From an uncultured Lachnospiraceae bacterium (GTDB lineage Bacteria; Bacillota; Clostridia; Lachnospirales; Lachnospiraceae), in assembly GCA_910576815.1 (NCBI GenBank), contig CAJTKA010000031.1, positions 1 to 40,823 of the forward strand: a DNA stretch of 40,823 bases, given 5' to 3'. The notes beneath the pieces were generated by a model that searched no databases, had not been told where the DNA came from, and saw only the letters and a program-made list of their open reading frames with translations. Positions 1 through 5,965 of the stretch are shown piece after piece. Position numbers and translations under genes: made by a program. How positions within the stretch are numbered: the first letter of the stretch is position 1; every line of letters begins with the position of its first letter.

Positions 1-30
1 CTCAATCCCTATGCTTGCTATTCTTCCCCC

Positions 31-68
31 TGTAATTACTACGCACTGGAAGCCCCAAATGGCAAACT
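31..68. repeat. Left arm of a 38-nt inverted repeat within the element
   Basis: This arm matches the reverse complement of 1258-1295 at 35 of 38 positions by eye, around the core TACTACGCACTGGAAGCC. The right arm lies in the leader of the sigma factor gene on the plus strand. The left arm would be in the same relative position for a gene read leftwards out of the window. A duplicated promoter or leader cassette is the likely explanation. It is not a transposon end, because the arms enclose ordinary element genes. Confidence 0.8.
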
Positions 69-145
69 ATGAGAAAAGTTTTTGAAATTTTCACAAAAGG
101 AAAAGAGGGACAGCCTGCTTTATCTATGGCTTTCCCCCTTAACCG

Positions 146-331
146 CTACCCGTTTTCCTCTGATAGCTTCGTGATTGTTATTCTGTTTTCCTCACAATCC
201 AGTTTTATCTTGTCCCCCTCTGAAAAGCCGAGAGCCTTTAGCCATTGCCCCTCAAATCTGATCTGCGGGACAGTCTGATTGAATTGCTTTGTCTTTCCGT
301 ACACGGTTAGTTTTCTGCTGCCTTTTTCCAT
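146..331 (-). CDS. SymE-family toxin-like protein (AbrB/SpoVT fold)
   Basis: A 61-residue protein starting MEKGSRKLTVYGK. It carries the SymE-type stretch with VPQIRFEGQWLKALGF followed by GDKIKL and a short ITITKL strand, as expected for the swapped-hairpin AbrB/SpoVT fold. SymE proteins are small SOS-linked toxins in E. coli; relatives on Firmicute integrative elements are annotated by similarity only, and their activity is mostly untested. The start at 331 is preferred because it follows the stop of the upstream small gene by 7 nt and has a G-rich sequence before it; a TTG start at 364 would overlap that gene. The two genes probably form one leftward operon. Toxin function is inferred from family resemblance. 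Confidence 0.7.
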   Translation of the reverse strand: MEKGSRKLTVYGKTKQFNQTVPQIRFEGQWLKALGFSEGDKIKLDCEENRITITKLSEENG

Positions 332-338
332 ATGCCCC

Positions 339-494
339 CTATACTTCCCGGCACTCAATTTCAAACACGCCGCCGTCTGCCATGCTTAACTGAAATGTAT
401 TCAGTTTATCTTTTGTTTCAATGTCTGAAAGTGTATCAGCGTCCACCTCATTCAGTAAGTTAAACAGCCAGTCCTTAAAATCGTTAAGTGACAT
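339..494 (-). CDS. Small element protein of unknown function upstream of the SymE-like gene
   Basis: A 51-residue acidic protein, starting MSLNDFKDWLFNLLNEVD and ending FEIECREV. It has a good ribosome site (AAAGGAGA) 5 nt before the ATG at 494, and its stop at 339-341 is just ahead of the SymE-like start, so translation is probably coupled. The amphipathic N-terminal part and the position suggest a small partner protein, possibly an antidote to the SymE-like product, but no known domain can be named. SymE of E. coli is controlled by an antisense RNA rather than a protein, so a protein partner here would be unusual. It is easily missed because of its size. Confidence 0.6.
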   Translation of the reverse strand: MSLNDFKDWLFNLLNEVDADTLSDIETKDKLNTFQLSMADGGVFEIECREV

Positions 495-611
495 TTTTTA
501 TCTCCTTTCGTGAATTGTATAGTGTCATTGCACGAACACTATCATAAAGCTAATTTTACATGGATAATTGACTTTATACAAGTACCAAACTGAAAAAAGG
601 CAGGCGAAAAA

Positions 612-824
612 ATGATAAAATATGACCGACTTTGGGAAACCATGCGGGAAAAGGGCGTAACACAGTATGACCTTTACACATACCACAATGTAAACCGTTC
701 CCAACTGGATAGATTACGGAAGAATAAGAACGTACAGACCAACACGATAGACAGGCTATGTAATATCCTGCATTGCAATGTCGAGGATATAATGGAGCAT
801 ATCGAAGATGATAACCATTTCTGA
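612..824 (+). CDS. Small Cro/C1-type helix-turn-helix regulator
   Basis: A 70-residue single-domain DNA-binding protein. The sequence reads as a compact xre-like fold: an N-terminal helix (KYDRLWETMREKG), turn (VTQYDL), recognition helix with NRSQLDRLRKN, then TIDRLCNILHCNVEDIMEHIED, which is the typical Cro/C1 ending. Regulators of this size are common on Tn916-like elements of Clostridia and usually control excision or transfer genes. It is divergent from the SymE-like pair at 146-494, leaving about 117 nt for promoters. A hairpin and T-run terminator follows 25 nt after its stop. The target is not visible. Confidence 0.8.
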   Translation: MIKYDRLWETMREKGVTQYDLYTYHNVNRSQLDRLRKNKNVQTNTIDRLCNILHCNVEDIMEHIEDDNHF

Positions 825-849
825 AATGGGCGACAAAAAATTACACGGG

Positions 850-876
850 CAGCCGGGAAAGCTCCGGCTGTTTTTT
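850..876 (+). terminator. Rho-independent terminator after the HTH gene
   Basis: CAGCCGG at 850-856 pairs perfectly with CCGGCTG at 864-870 around a 7-nt loop. Six T residues follow. It lies 25 nt after the stop of the small HTH regulator gene. Confidence 0.85.
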
Positions 877-1345
877 CTTGTCCCAATCCCTTTATTTCTG
901 CCGCCGCAGGGCTTCCCTACGGTGGCATTTTTACGCTTTCCCCCATGTGGAAAAATGTCATGCTTTGCAGAAAGGCTTGATACAATCCCGATAGAAACAT
1001 GATAGAAACGTGATATTGCCGCTGTAACATTTTTTACTGGAAAGCGGCACAAGCCCTTTCCCAAAAAATCAAGGAGGTGCAGCCTATCCATAAAAAAATT
1101 CTTAGTGACAGCTACACCCGAAAAAACGCCCCGCATTTTGGGCGGGAAACACCGATTTACCAACGACAACAACCCTCTCAACACACCCGACTGATAAAGA
1201 AAAGCAGCCGGGCTTTTTTATGCTTTGTCGAAAAGTTTTTGAAATTTTTTTTGAAAAAGTTTGCCATTTTTGGCTTCCAGTGCGTAGTAATAACAGCACA
1301 GGAAAAAAGCACAGACTTTTTCCGCAGGCGTGGGGAGGTGGCAGC
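877..1345. other. Gene-free stretch before the sigma factor gene
   Basis: No reading frame here has a convincing start, ribosome site or recognisable product. The stretch contains an A/T-rich segment (AAAAGTTTTTGAAATTTTTT near 1230-1250) and the right arm of the inverted repeat at 1258-1295, which probably make up the leader and promoter area of the sigma factor gene. The long open frame on the opposite strand between 756 and 1184 crosses the HTH gene and its terminator and looks like a shadow. Confidence 0.5.
1258..1295. repeat. Right arm of the 38-nt inverted repeat
   Basis: Partner of 31-68 with three mismatches by eye. It lies about 50 nt upstream of the sigma factor start, inside an A/T-rich leader. 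Confidence 0.8.
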
Positions 1346-1771
1346 ATGAAGCCAGACCCGAAAGAAAAACACAAGCAGCACAGTTTTGACGCATACTGCA
1401 AACGCATTTTGAAGAACGAAAGCAGCGACTACCACAGGCGCATGAATGTACTTAGGCAGTATGAGATACCCTTTTCCATGCTCCCGCAGGGGATGCTTGC
1501 ACAGTTAGCCGTATGGGACGAGTATTTCAAAGATACATACCGCTTTGAAGCAAGGGGATTTGAGATTTTCATTGCGGACGGGCTTTTAGCCGAAGCACTA
1601 AAGACCTTGCCAAAGGACAGGCTTGAAATCATTCTGCTCTATTACTTTTTGGGAATGAGCGACACGGAGATCGCAGCGCACTTGAACCTCTTGCGCCGGA
1701 CGGTAGCCTACCGCCGTACAAGCTCTTTGCAGGAACTAAAAAAATTCATGGAGGGAAATGCTGATGAATGA
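1346..1771 (+). CDS. Sigma-70-like factor of an integrative element (Tn916 orf7-like)
   Basis: A 141-residue protein with the C-terminal part of a sigma factor. LPKDRLEIILLYYFLGMSD is followed by TEIAAHLNLLRRTVAYRRTSS, a region-4 helix-turn-helix, and it ends LQELKKFMEG. In Tn916-family elements orf7 and orf8 lie together and help switch on excision and transfer; that role is inferred here from resemblance and position. The ATG at 1346 is chosen because GGGGAGGTG stands 5 nt before it, whereas the open frame extends upstream to 1220 without a ribosome site. Its end overlaps the next gene by 8 nt, so the two are translationally linked. Confidence 0.85.
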   Translation: MKPDPKEKHKQHSFDAYCKRILKNESSDYHRRMNVLRQYEIPFSMLPQGMLAQLAVWDEYFKDTYRFEARGFEIFIADGLLAEALKTLPKDRLEIILLYYFLGMSDTEIAAHLNLLRRTVAYRRTSSLQELKKFMEGNADE

Positions 1772-2024
1772 AACGACTGCCAACACGCCGCACTTGCAGG
1801 GCGGCAAAGGTTTACTCCCTTACCCCGTGATTGTGTCGGCTGTTTCCGGGGACGTGGACGCAATGAATACCGTGTTGAAGTATTACGAGGGCTACATCAA
1901 CACACTGTCAACACGAACCATGTATGACGAAACGGGCTGCCCCCACCCGTGGCTTGATATGGAACTGCGGCGCAGACTGGAAACCAAGCTGATTATTACG
2001 GTAATGACCTTTAAGGTTGCTTAA
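1764..2024 (+). CDS. Tn916 orf8-like helix-turn-helix domain protein
   Basis: An 86-residue protein with the hallmark LLPYPVIVSAVSGDVDAMNTVLKYYEGYI, common on Tn916-type elements directly after the orf7-like sigma gene. In the family this segment is a helix-turn-helix-like domain, and the usual ending DMELRRRLETKLIITVMTFKV is present. The start at 1764 has GAGGG at the right distance (8 nt); the ATG at 1758 is too close to it. It overlaps the sigma gene, which fits one transcriptional unit. The role is thought to be regulation of element transfer, but that is family inference only. Confidence 0.85.
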   Translation: MNETTANTPHLQGGKGLLPYPVIVSAVSGDVDAMNTVLKYYEGYINTLSTRTMYDETGCPHPWLDMELRRRLETKLIITVMTFKVA

Positions 2025-2445
2025 AGGAAAGAACAAAGGAGAACCAAAAGCACGGGCGGGCTGACCGCCCGCTGTTTGCTGCCATTCCGCAAAAGCATAT
2101 CTATACGGTGTGCCTTTGCGGGCTGACAAGCCCCGGAACTTTGACAAAGAAAGCGCACGGCGCAGCATAGGGCAAACGGACACGTTCAATGTGCGGCGAG
2201 CCTGCGGGCTGATACGCCAAGACCCCCGGCAAGGGGCGAGCGATACTATCAGTGAACCGCAGGCGGCAAAGTGGAAACTGCCGCCGCCATGACCCGCACA
2301 TTGGCATAATGATACACCCGTATGACACGGCTACTCATAGGAATGAGAGGGGTGCAAGTCCCGTGGAGCTGCCAAGCCGTCCGTTTCGCCCATTCAATAA
2401 AACCAACAACAGCAATCCAAAGATATTCTGAAAGGAGGGCTGCCA
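2025..2445. other. Non-coding stretch between the regulatory and recombination modules
   Basis: No credible gene is seen in 421 nt. Near 2055-2071 there is a compact hairpin (GCGGGC ... GCCCGC), and at 2327-2380 a small RNA-like fold annotated separately. GC-rich segments with many short self-complementary stretches (for example CCGCAGGCGG and CTGCCGCCGCC near 2258-2288) suggest that the region is transcribed and structured. The open frames crossing it lack ribosome sites. Confidence 0.45.
2327..2380 (+). ncRNA. Candidate structured RNA with a four-way junction
   Basis: A 54-nt segment folds by simple pairing into a closed junction. ACGGCT (2327-2332) pairs with AGCCGT (2375-2380). Inside are CTCAT/ATGAG (2334-2338 with 2343-2347), GGG/CCC (2350-2352 with 2360-2362, loop TGCAAGT) and a weak TGG/CCA (2364-2366 with 2372-2374). 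The GGTGCAAGTCC core is reminiscent of a tRNA T-arm, of cobalamin riboswitches and of group II intron domain I, but none of these is complete. It lies 66 nt before a small element gene and upstream of the recombinase. The function is unknown. Confidence 0.4.
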
Positions 2446-2706
2446 ATGATAAATAGTGAACAACTGGACTTTATGAGCAGGCAGGGGGCAGACACAGCCG
2501 ACCCCGCACAACTGACGGACATAAACCATGTTTCCATTGACACGGGGCTTTCTGCCACGGAACGCATGAAAGCGTACCTTGAACAGATAAAGAACCCGTA
2601 TTGTTTCCGCTGCGGGGAAACAGTCGTCCGTCTGTCCTTTGCGCCTGCGGGAAATGACCTCAATTCCCACTTAATCAGCTTTTTCGGCGGTCTGAAAAAA
2701 GGTTGA
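2446..2706 (+). CDS. Small conserved element protein (DUF6870-like)
   Basis: An 86-residue protein with a strong ribosome site (AAAGGAGGGCTGCC) before the ATG. It has the pattern MSRQGADTADPAQLTDI, then a SATERMKAYLEQIKNPYCFRCG segment and SLTF-like VVRLSFAP; the pair of cysteines in YCFRCG could bind metal. I recall this type of protein from Clostridia integrative elements just upstream of the serine recombinase, where it is annotated as a domain of unknown function. No catalytic motif is visible. A role in excision with the recombinase is possible only by position. A separate promoter for the recombinase lies after it. Confidence 0.7.
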   Translation: MINSEQLDFMSRQGADTADPAQLTDINHVSIDTGLSATERMKAYLEQIKNPYCFRCGETVVRLSFAPAGNDLNSHLISFFGGLKKG

Positions 2707-2724
2707 AAAATATGTTGAAAAATG

Positions 2725-2753
2725 CTGAAATAATCTCCGTCCTATGGTATAAT
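2725..2753 (+). promoter_or_regulatory. Sigma-A promoter of the recombinase gene
   Basis: TATAAT at 2748-2753 is preceded by CTGAAA at 2725-2730 with a 17-nt spacer. The start of the recombinase gene is 33 nt further on, with GGAGG before the ATG. The region is A/T-rich and repeats TGAAAAAT, which could also carry regulator sites. Confidence 0.65.
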
Positions 2754-2785
2754 AGACGTGTGGTTATAGGGGGATTGGAGGACAA

Positions 2786-4483
2786 ATGCCACGCATTAGA
2801 AAAACACAGAACCAACCCACTATAAGCCGTATTGTATGGAGGATTGCTGTCTACATAAGACTATCCAAAGACGACGGGAACGACGAAAGTTTGAGCGTAA
2901 CCAACCAAAGAAAAATCATCACGGAGTATATCGAGGAATTTTTCGAGGGCGAGTATATCATTGTTGATGTTTACGCAGACGACGGGCTGACCGGGACGGA
3001 CTACGAACGCCCCGAATTTCAACGGCTGATACATGACGTGGAAGCCGGGACTGTCAACTGTATCATCTGCAAGACATTATCAAGGGCTTTCCGCAACTAC
3101 TCCGACCAAGGCTATTTTCTGGAAAAGGTATTCCCCTTATACGGGGTACGCTTTATCAGCATTGGCGACCCGTCACTTGACACATTCAAGAACCCGGACG
3201 CAGTACAGGGAATGGAAGTACCCATAACCGGGCTGATGAATGACCGCTACGCCGCAAGGACTTCCAACGACATACGCCGGACGTTCAACACCAAGCGCAG
3301 GAAAGGCGAATTTATCGGCGCATTTGCCCCCTACGGGTACATGAAAGACCCGGAGGACAAAAACGCCTTTGTGGTTGATGAAGAAGCTGCCGAGGTAGTG
3401 AGGAATATTTTTCACTGGTTCGTTGACGAGGGCATGAGTAAGTTAGGCATTACCAAGAAGCTAACCGAAATGGGAGTACCCACACCCACAGAATACAAGC
3501 ACAGCAAGGGCTTGAATTTGCAGACACCAAGAATAAGCAGGAATGACGGTATGTGGGGAATTACCACCGTCTGTACTATCCTTAAAAATGAAATGTATAT
3601 CGGGAACATGGTACAGGGGAAGCAGCGGGTAATCAGTTACAAAGTGCATGAGAAGATTGCACCGCCTAAAGAAGAATGGTTCATTGTGGAGAACACCCAC
3701 GAAGCAATCATTGACCGGGAAACATTCGACAAGGCACAGCGGTTACAGGAACGGGACACACGCACCGCACCGGGCAAGAAACAGCTTTACCTTTTCTCCG
3801 GGCTGATAAAGTGCGCTGACTGTCAACGCTCCATGACAAGAAAGACGTGCCACAAGCCAAACAAGACCTATATTTATTATGTTTGCAGTACATACGTCTT
3901 TAAGTCAAAGGACAAATGCACCCGGCACGTCATAAAGGAAGAAGTCTTATACGAAGCAGTATTGAAAGCCGTACAAGCGCAAATCTCCCTTGTGGGGGAT
4001 ATGGCAGAGGTAGTAAAGGAAATCAACAACACTTCTACCGTCTGCACCCAATCAAAGCGGTTACAGCAGCTTTTGAAAGACCGCAGCAAGGAGCTTGAAA
4101 AACTTACCTGCGTTACAGACAACCTTTATATGGACTGGAAATGTGGGGACATAACCCGTGCTGAATACGTTAGAATGAAAGCCAAGTTTGAACAGCAGGC
4201 AGAGCAGGTAAAAGGCATAATCGCCAACCTGCAAACGGAAATTCAGCTATCAGAAAAGGGCGTAGGAAACGACAACCCTTATCTGACAACATTCTTGAAA
4301 CATGAGAATGTGAAAAGCCTTGACCGTGGGCTTTTGGTAGAATTGATTGATACTATATACGTCCACGAAAACAACGAGATTACAATTCAATTTAACTTTG
4401 CCGACCAACACAAGCGTATTGTTGAGTTTATCGAAAACAATCAACATAACCTTGAACTGATAAAGTCCAACAACGCCGTGTAA
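2786..4483 (+). CDS. Large serine recombinase (TnpX/TndX type)
   Basis: A 565-residue site-specific recombinase for excision and integration of the element. The N-terminal resolvase domain (about 18-170) starts AVYIRLSKDDGND, with Ser27 as the likely nucleophile, and contains the GLTGTDYERPEF motif. A recombinase domain follows (about 185-310, with GEFIGAFAPYGYMKDPED). A zinc ribbon (Cys343, Cys346, Cys367, Cys378) and a long coiled coil (about 395-500) complete the usual large serine recombinase plan. Its length fits Tn4451/Tn5397-type enzymes. The start has GGAGG 7 nt before. The stop is about 50 nt from the break in an ABC ATPase gene, so the gene sits at the attachment end. The last 200 codons recur inverted at 40168-40769. 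Confidence 0.95.
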   Translation: MPRIRKTQNQPTISRIVWRIAVYIRLSKDDGNDESLSVTNQRKIITEYIEEFFEGEYIIVDVYADDGLTGTDYERPEFQRLIHDVEAGTVNCIICKTLSRAFRNYSDQGYFLEKVFPLYGVRFISIGDPSLDTFKNPDAVQGMEVPITGLMNDRYAARTSNDIRRTFNTKRRKGEFIGAFAPYGYMKDPEDKNAFVVDEEAAEVVRNIFHWFVDEGMSKLGITKKLTEMGVPTPTEYKHSKGLNLQTPRISRNDGMWGITTVCTILKNEMYIGNMVQGKQRVISYKVHEKIAPPKEEWFIVENTHEAIIDRETFDKAQRLQERDTRTAPGKKQLYLFSGLIKCADCQRSMTRKTCHKPNKTYIYYVCSTYVFKSKDKCTRHVIKEEVLYEAVLKAVQAQISLVGDMAEVVKEINNTSTVCTQSKRLQQLLKDRSKELEKLTCVTDNLYMDWKCGDITRAEYVRMKAKFEQQAEQVKGIIANLQTEIQLSEKGVGNDNPYLTTFLKHENVKSLDRGLLVELIDTIYVHENNEITIQFNFADQHKRIVEFIENNQHNLELIKSNNAV

Positions 4484-4523
4484 CGATTAGCGGCGTGTTG
4501 GTATCAAATCTTTAGGCAAAGTT
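3882..4523 (+). repeat. Left copy of a 642-nt inverted repeat
   Basis: It covers the recombinase 3' end from the codon before Cys367 through the stop and 40 nt of flank. The copy at 40128-40769 is its reverse complement. The shared translated frames are identical and the compared stretches of DNA show no difference. The similarity stops abruptly at both edges. Confidence 0.9.
4467..4501. other. Hairpin at the recombinase stop codon
   Basis: CCAAC plus ACGCCG (4467-4471, 4473-4478, one bulged A) pairs with CGGCGT plus GTTGG (4491-4501) around a 12-nt loop that contains the stop codon. No T-run follows, so it is not a classic terminator. It lies 22 nt from the end of the element and could protect the message or mark a protein-binding site. 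The same hairpin is present at the right end. Confidence 0.55.
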
Positions 4524-4540
4524 GTCTATAAATTCATGCA
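4524..4540. other. Left element/chromosome junction (attachment site half)
   Basis: Outside the shared block the sequence reads GTCTATAAATTCATGCACC; the right end has ATCTATAAATCTATGCACC in the same orientation. GCACC, read on the other strand as GGTGC, is the Gly-Ala coding part of an ABC Walker A motif. The crossover must therefore lie within this short stretch. TnpX-type enzymes are known to exchange at a GA dinucleotide; a GA is present here on the minus strand, but I cannot place the cut with certainty. Confidence 0.6.
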
Positions 4541-4659
4541 CCTTTCGGCCCGAGAAACGCAAAAATGCTGCCCTCGTCCACGGCAAAGGAAATATCATCC
4601 ACTGCGGCAAAATCCCCGTACTTTTTCGTAAAATGTTTGACCTCAATAATTTTGTTCAT
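4534..4659 (-). pseudogene. ABC transporter ATPase, N-terminal stump cut at Walker A by the element
   Basis: The frame starts MNKIIEVKHFTKKYGDF and continues VDDISFAVDEGS to FAFLGPKGA, then stops within the element sequence. This is the N-terminal strand and A-loop region of an ABC ATPase up to the first half of the P-loop; GKST and everything after it are missing. Thirty-five or so residues of 230-300 remain before the motif. A ribosome site (GAGGAGAAG) precedes the ATG at 4659. The stop codon comes from the junction. It has Lys where the family has Asn (GPNGA). The other half of the gene should lie at the far end of the element, outside the window. A terminator separates it from the MarR remnant upstream. 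Confidence 0.85.
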
Positions 4660-4675
4660 ATCTCTTCTCCTCGTT

Positions 4676-4713
4676 CAAAAAACAAGTCCTATGCGTTTTT
4701 TCGCATAGGACTT
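4676..4713 (-). terminator. Rho-independent terminator after the MarR remnant
   Basis: A perfect 12-bp stem (AAGTCCTATGCG at 4684-4695 with CGCATAGGACTT at 4702-4713) with a 6-nt loop. Read on the minus strand it is followed by GTTTTTTG. It would stop transcription of the MFS/MarR unit before the ABC gene. Confidence 0.85.
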
Positions 4714-4755
4714 ATCTCCATAAAATATGGTGCCTTTTTTTTGTTGCTGCCGATG

Positions 4756-4955
4756 TTATCTCCAAATATCGCCTGTTTCTATCAATTTTTTCTGTATCCG
4801 CACATACGCTTCTGCATCTTCCTCGCCTAATGATTCCAGCATTTTTGCGACCGCTTTAATCATTGCGCCCCTGCGATCTTCAACCACGGAAGCACCTGAT
4901 TCCGTCAGTTCAACAATTACTTGCCGACTGTCGCTTGGGTCGGGCATCTGGCAGC
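4756..4955 (-). pseudogene. MarR-family regulator, C-terminal remnant
   Basis: The frame contains DPSDSRQVIVELTESGASV followed by an acidic helix ending IQKKLIETGDIWR. This matches the wing and C-terminal dimerisation helices of a MarR regulator. The N-terminal half with the recognition helix is gone: at about 4955 the sequence switches to the start of an MFS transporter in another frame. An apparent ATG at 4947 opens the remnant, but no ribosome site is present and the product would lack the DNA-binding helix, so it is treated as broken. Confidence 0.8.
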
Positions 4956-5171
4956 CGTTACTTTACCTGTGCCGAAGCTTTTTGTCAGTCTGTCGCTTTG
5001 CGGGCTGGAGATAATTGTCCCGGCAGCGATGATCATGGAGAGTCCGCCCGCATAGGAGACGGGTACGGAAAATTCCTGATACATGGTCGGCCATGCGGAA
5101 CCCAATAAGGAGTCGGGGAGCCCCAGACTGATAAAAGCAAGATAGATGATAGCCAATAATAACTGAAACAT
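4956..5171 (-). pseudogene. MFS transporter, N-terminal remnant
   Basis: The frame starts at 5171 with GGAGG before the ATG: MFQLLLAIIYLAFISLGL, then DSLLGSAWPTMYQEF and SYAGGLSMIIAAGTIISS. This is the first and second membrane helices of a major facilitator of the sugar/drug type with the typical SLGLPDSLLGSAWP. After FGTGKVTA the frame runs into foreign sequence and stops at 4917-4919. About 300 residues of the carrier and the N-terminus of the neighbouring MarR gene have been deleted together. The substrate cannot be told. Confidence 0.8.
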
Positions 5172-5377
5172 ATTAACCTCCATTCCAAAGCGTCAAAGTT
5201 TTTGAAAGGATACTCCTTTACCCTCCTAAGCTATCTTTATCAAAAGAATACCGTTAAATGGCGTTTGATGCAATATATTTTCCGTCAATGTCAATGTTCT
5301 ACCTTTTTATGGAAAAGCAAGTATGGAAATGCTATAATCAAACCAATATATGCAGTGCAAGGGGATTCAGAAACGAC

Positions 5378-5956
5378 ATGAGTGAAAACTATCAACCCCC
5401 ATTCACAATGAATGAGGAAATTACAAACTTAATAGTTGAAATAGGTGAATATGTCGGTAGGATCACCACATATGACGCAATGCGTCCGAATCCGATTTTG
5501 CGCAGGGAAAACTGTATTAAAAAGGAGGCGGGAGTCTTCCGAAGTGGAAATGTTGGCGTTTATGCGGGGACAGAGTTAATCCATGCTGGGACACCTGCTT
5601 CATCCGTTTGCGGATGGTAACGGACGAGTGGGAAGATCAGGAAGAATATTATAAAGTGTTGCAGCATGCTGATAAAGCAGGGGATTGTACCGAATTTATT
5701 CAGTTTATGCTTGAGATGATATGTAATGCCTTAAAGGAAATCAGTGAGACAAACAGCACAATAAATGTCGTAACAAATAAGGGAAAAAATAATAGCGCTT
5801 TTAAGGCAGGATGGCAGTATGTCGGCTAATACGCTTTCTGCTTCTTTAGGAATTACACAAAGGCAGGCGCAGCGTATTTTGGCTGAATTGAAGCGGGAGG
5901 GGAAAATCCTGTGGCATGGAGCCAATAAAAATGGTTATTGGGAAGTCATAGAGTAA
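5378..5956 (+). pseudogene. Fic-domain protein, degraded by frameshifts and an internal deletion
   Basis: Pieces of one Fic protein are spread over three frames. The N-terminal piece from 5378 reads MSENYQPPFTMNEEITNL and continues NPILRRENCIKKEAG. The Fic motif HPFADGNGRVGRSGRIL is intact near 5606-5660, but in another frame that stops straight after. The helical part YKVLQHADKAGDCTEFIQF follows in a further frame. The C-terminal winged helix (SASLGITQRQAQRILAELKR) ends at 5956. Between the N-terminal piece and the motif about 100 residues seem to be missing. Intact Fic proteins transfer AMP to hydroxyl side chains of target proteins. This copy cannot be made as one chain. Confidence 0.8.
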
Positions 5957-5965
5957 AGGATATAA

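Larger units (their letters stand above)
1..4533 (+). mobile_element. Recombinase-proximal end of an integrative (Tn916/TnpX-type) element, partial
   Basis: This is the end module of an integrative and conjugative or mobilisable element whose body lies left of the window. It holds a SymE-like gene pair, a small HTH regulator, an orf7-like sigma factor, an orf8-like protein and a TnpX/TndX-type serine recombinase lying next to the boundary, which is the usual order for such elements in Clostridia. The boundary is placed where an ABC ATPase gene on the minus strand is broken (4534-4540). No conjugation or resistance genes are visible here because they would lie outside the window. The exact crossover point cannot be fixed without the empty site. 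Confidence 0.85.

Noticed and set aside
756..1184. 142-codon open frame on the minus strand
   Set aside because: It crosses a convincing HTH gene and a terminator, has no ribosome site and no recognisable product.
1220..1345. Upstream extension of the sigma factor
   Set aside because: The extension runs through an A/T-rich leader and the inverted repeat, and lacks a ribosome site, while GGGGAGGTG stands before 1346.
2349..2375. Resemblance to a cobalamin riboswitch, tRNA T-arm or group II intron domain I (GGTGCAAGTCC)
   Set aside because: The other conserved parts of each family are missing within the surrounding 400 nt, and no cobalamin gene or intron reverse transcriptase is present. Only the local fold is kept as a candidate RNA.
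4756..4947. Intact small gene from the ATG at 4947
   Set aside because: It is the tail of a MarR protein without the DNA-binding helix, and no ribosome site precedes that ATG.
5378..5956. Fic gene as the target site of an element, as known for a Tn5397-type insertion
   Set aside because: No element end adjoins the fic remnant; it is broken by frameshifts and a deletion, not by an insertion.
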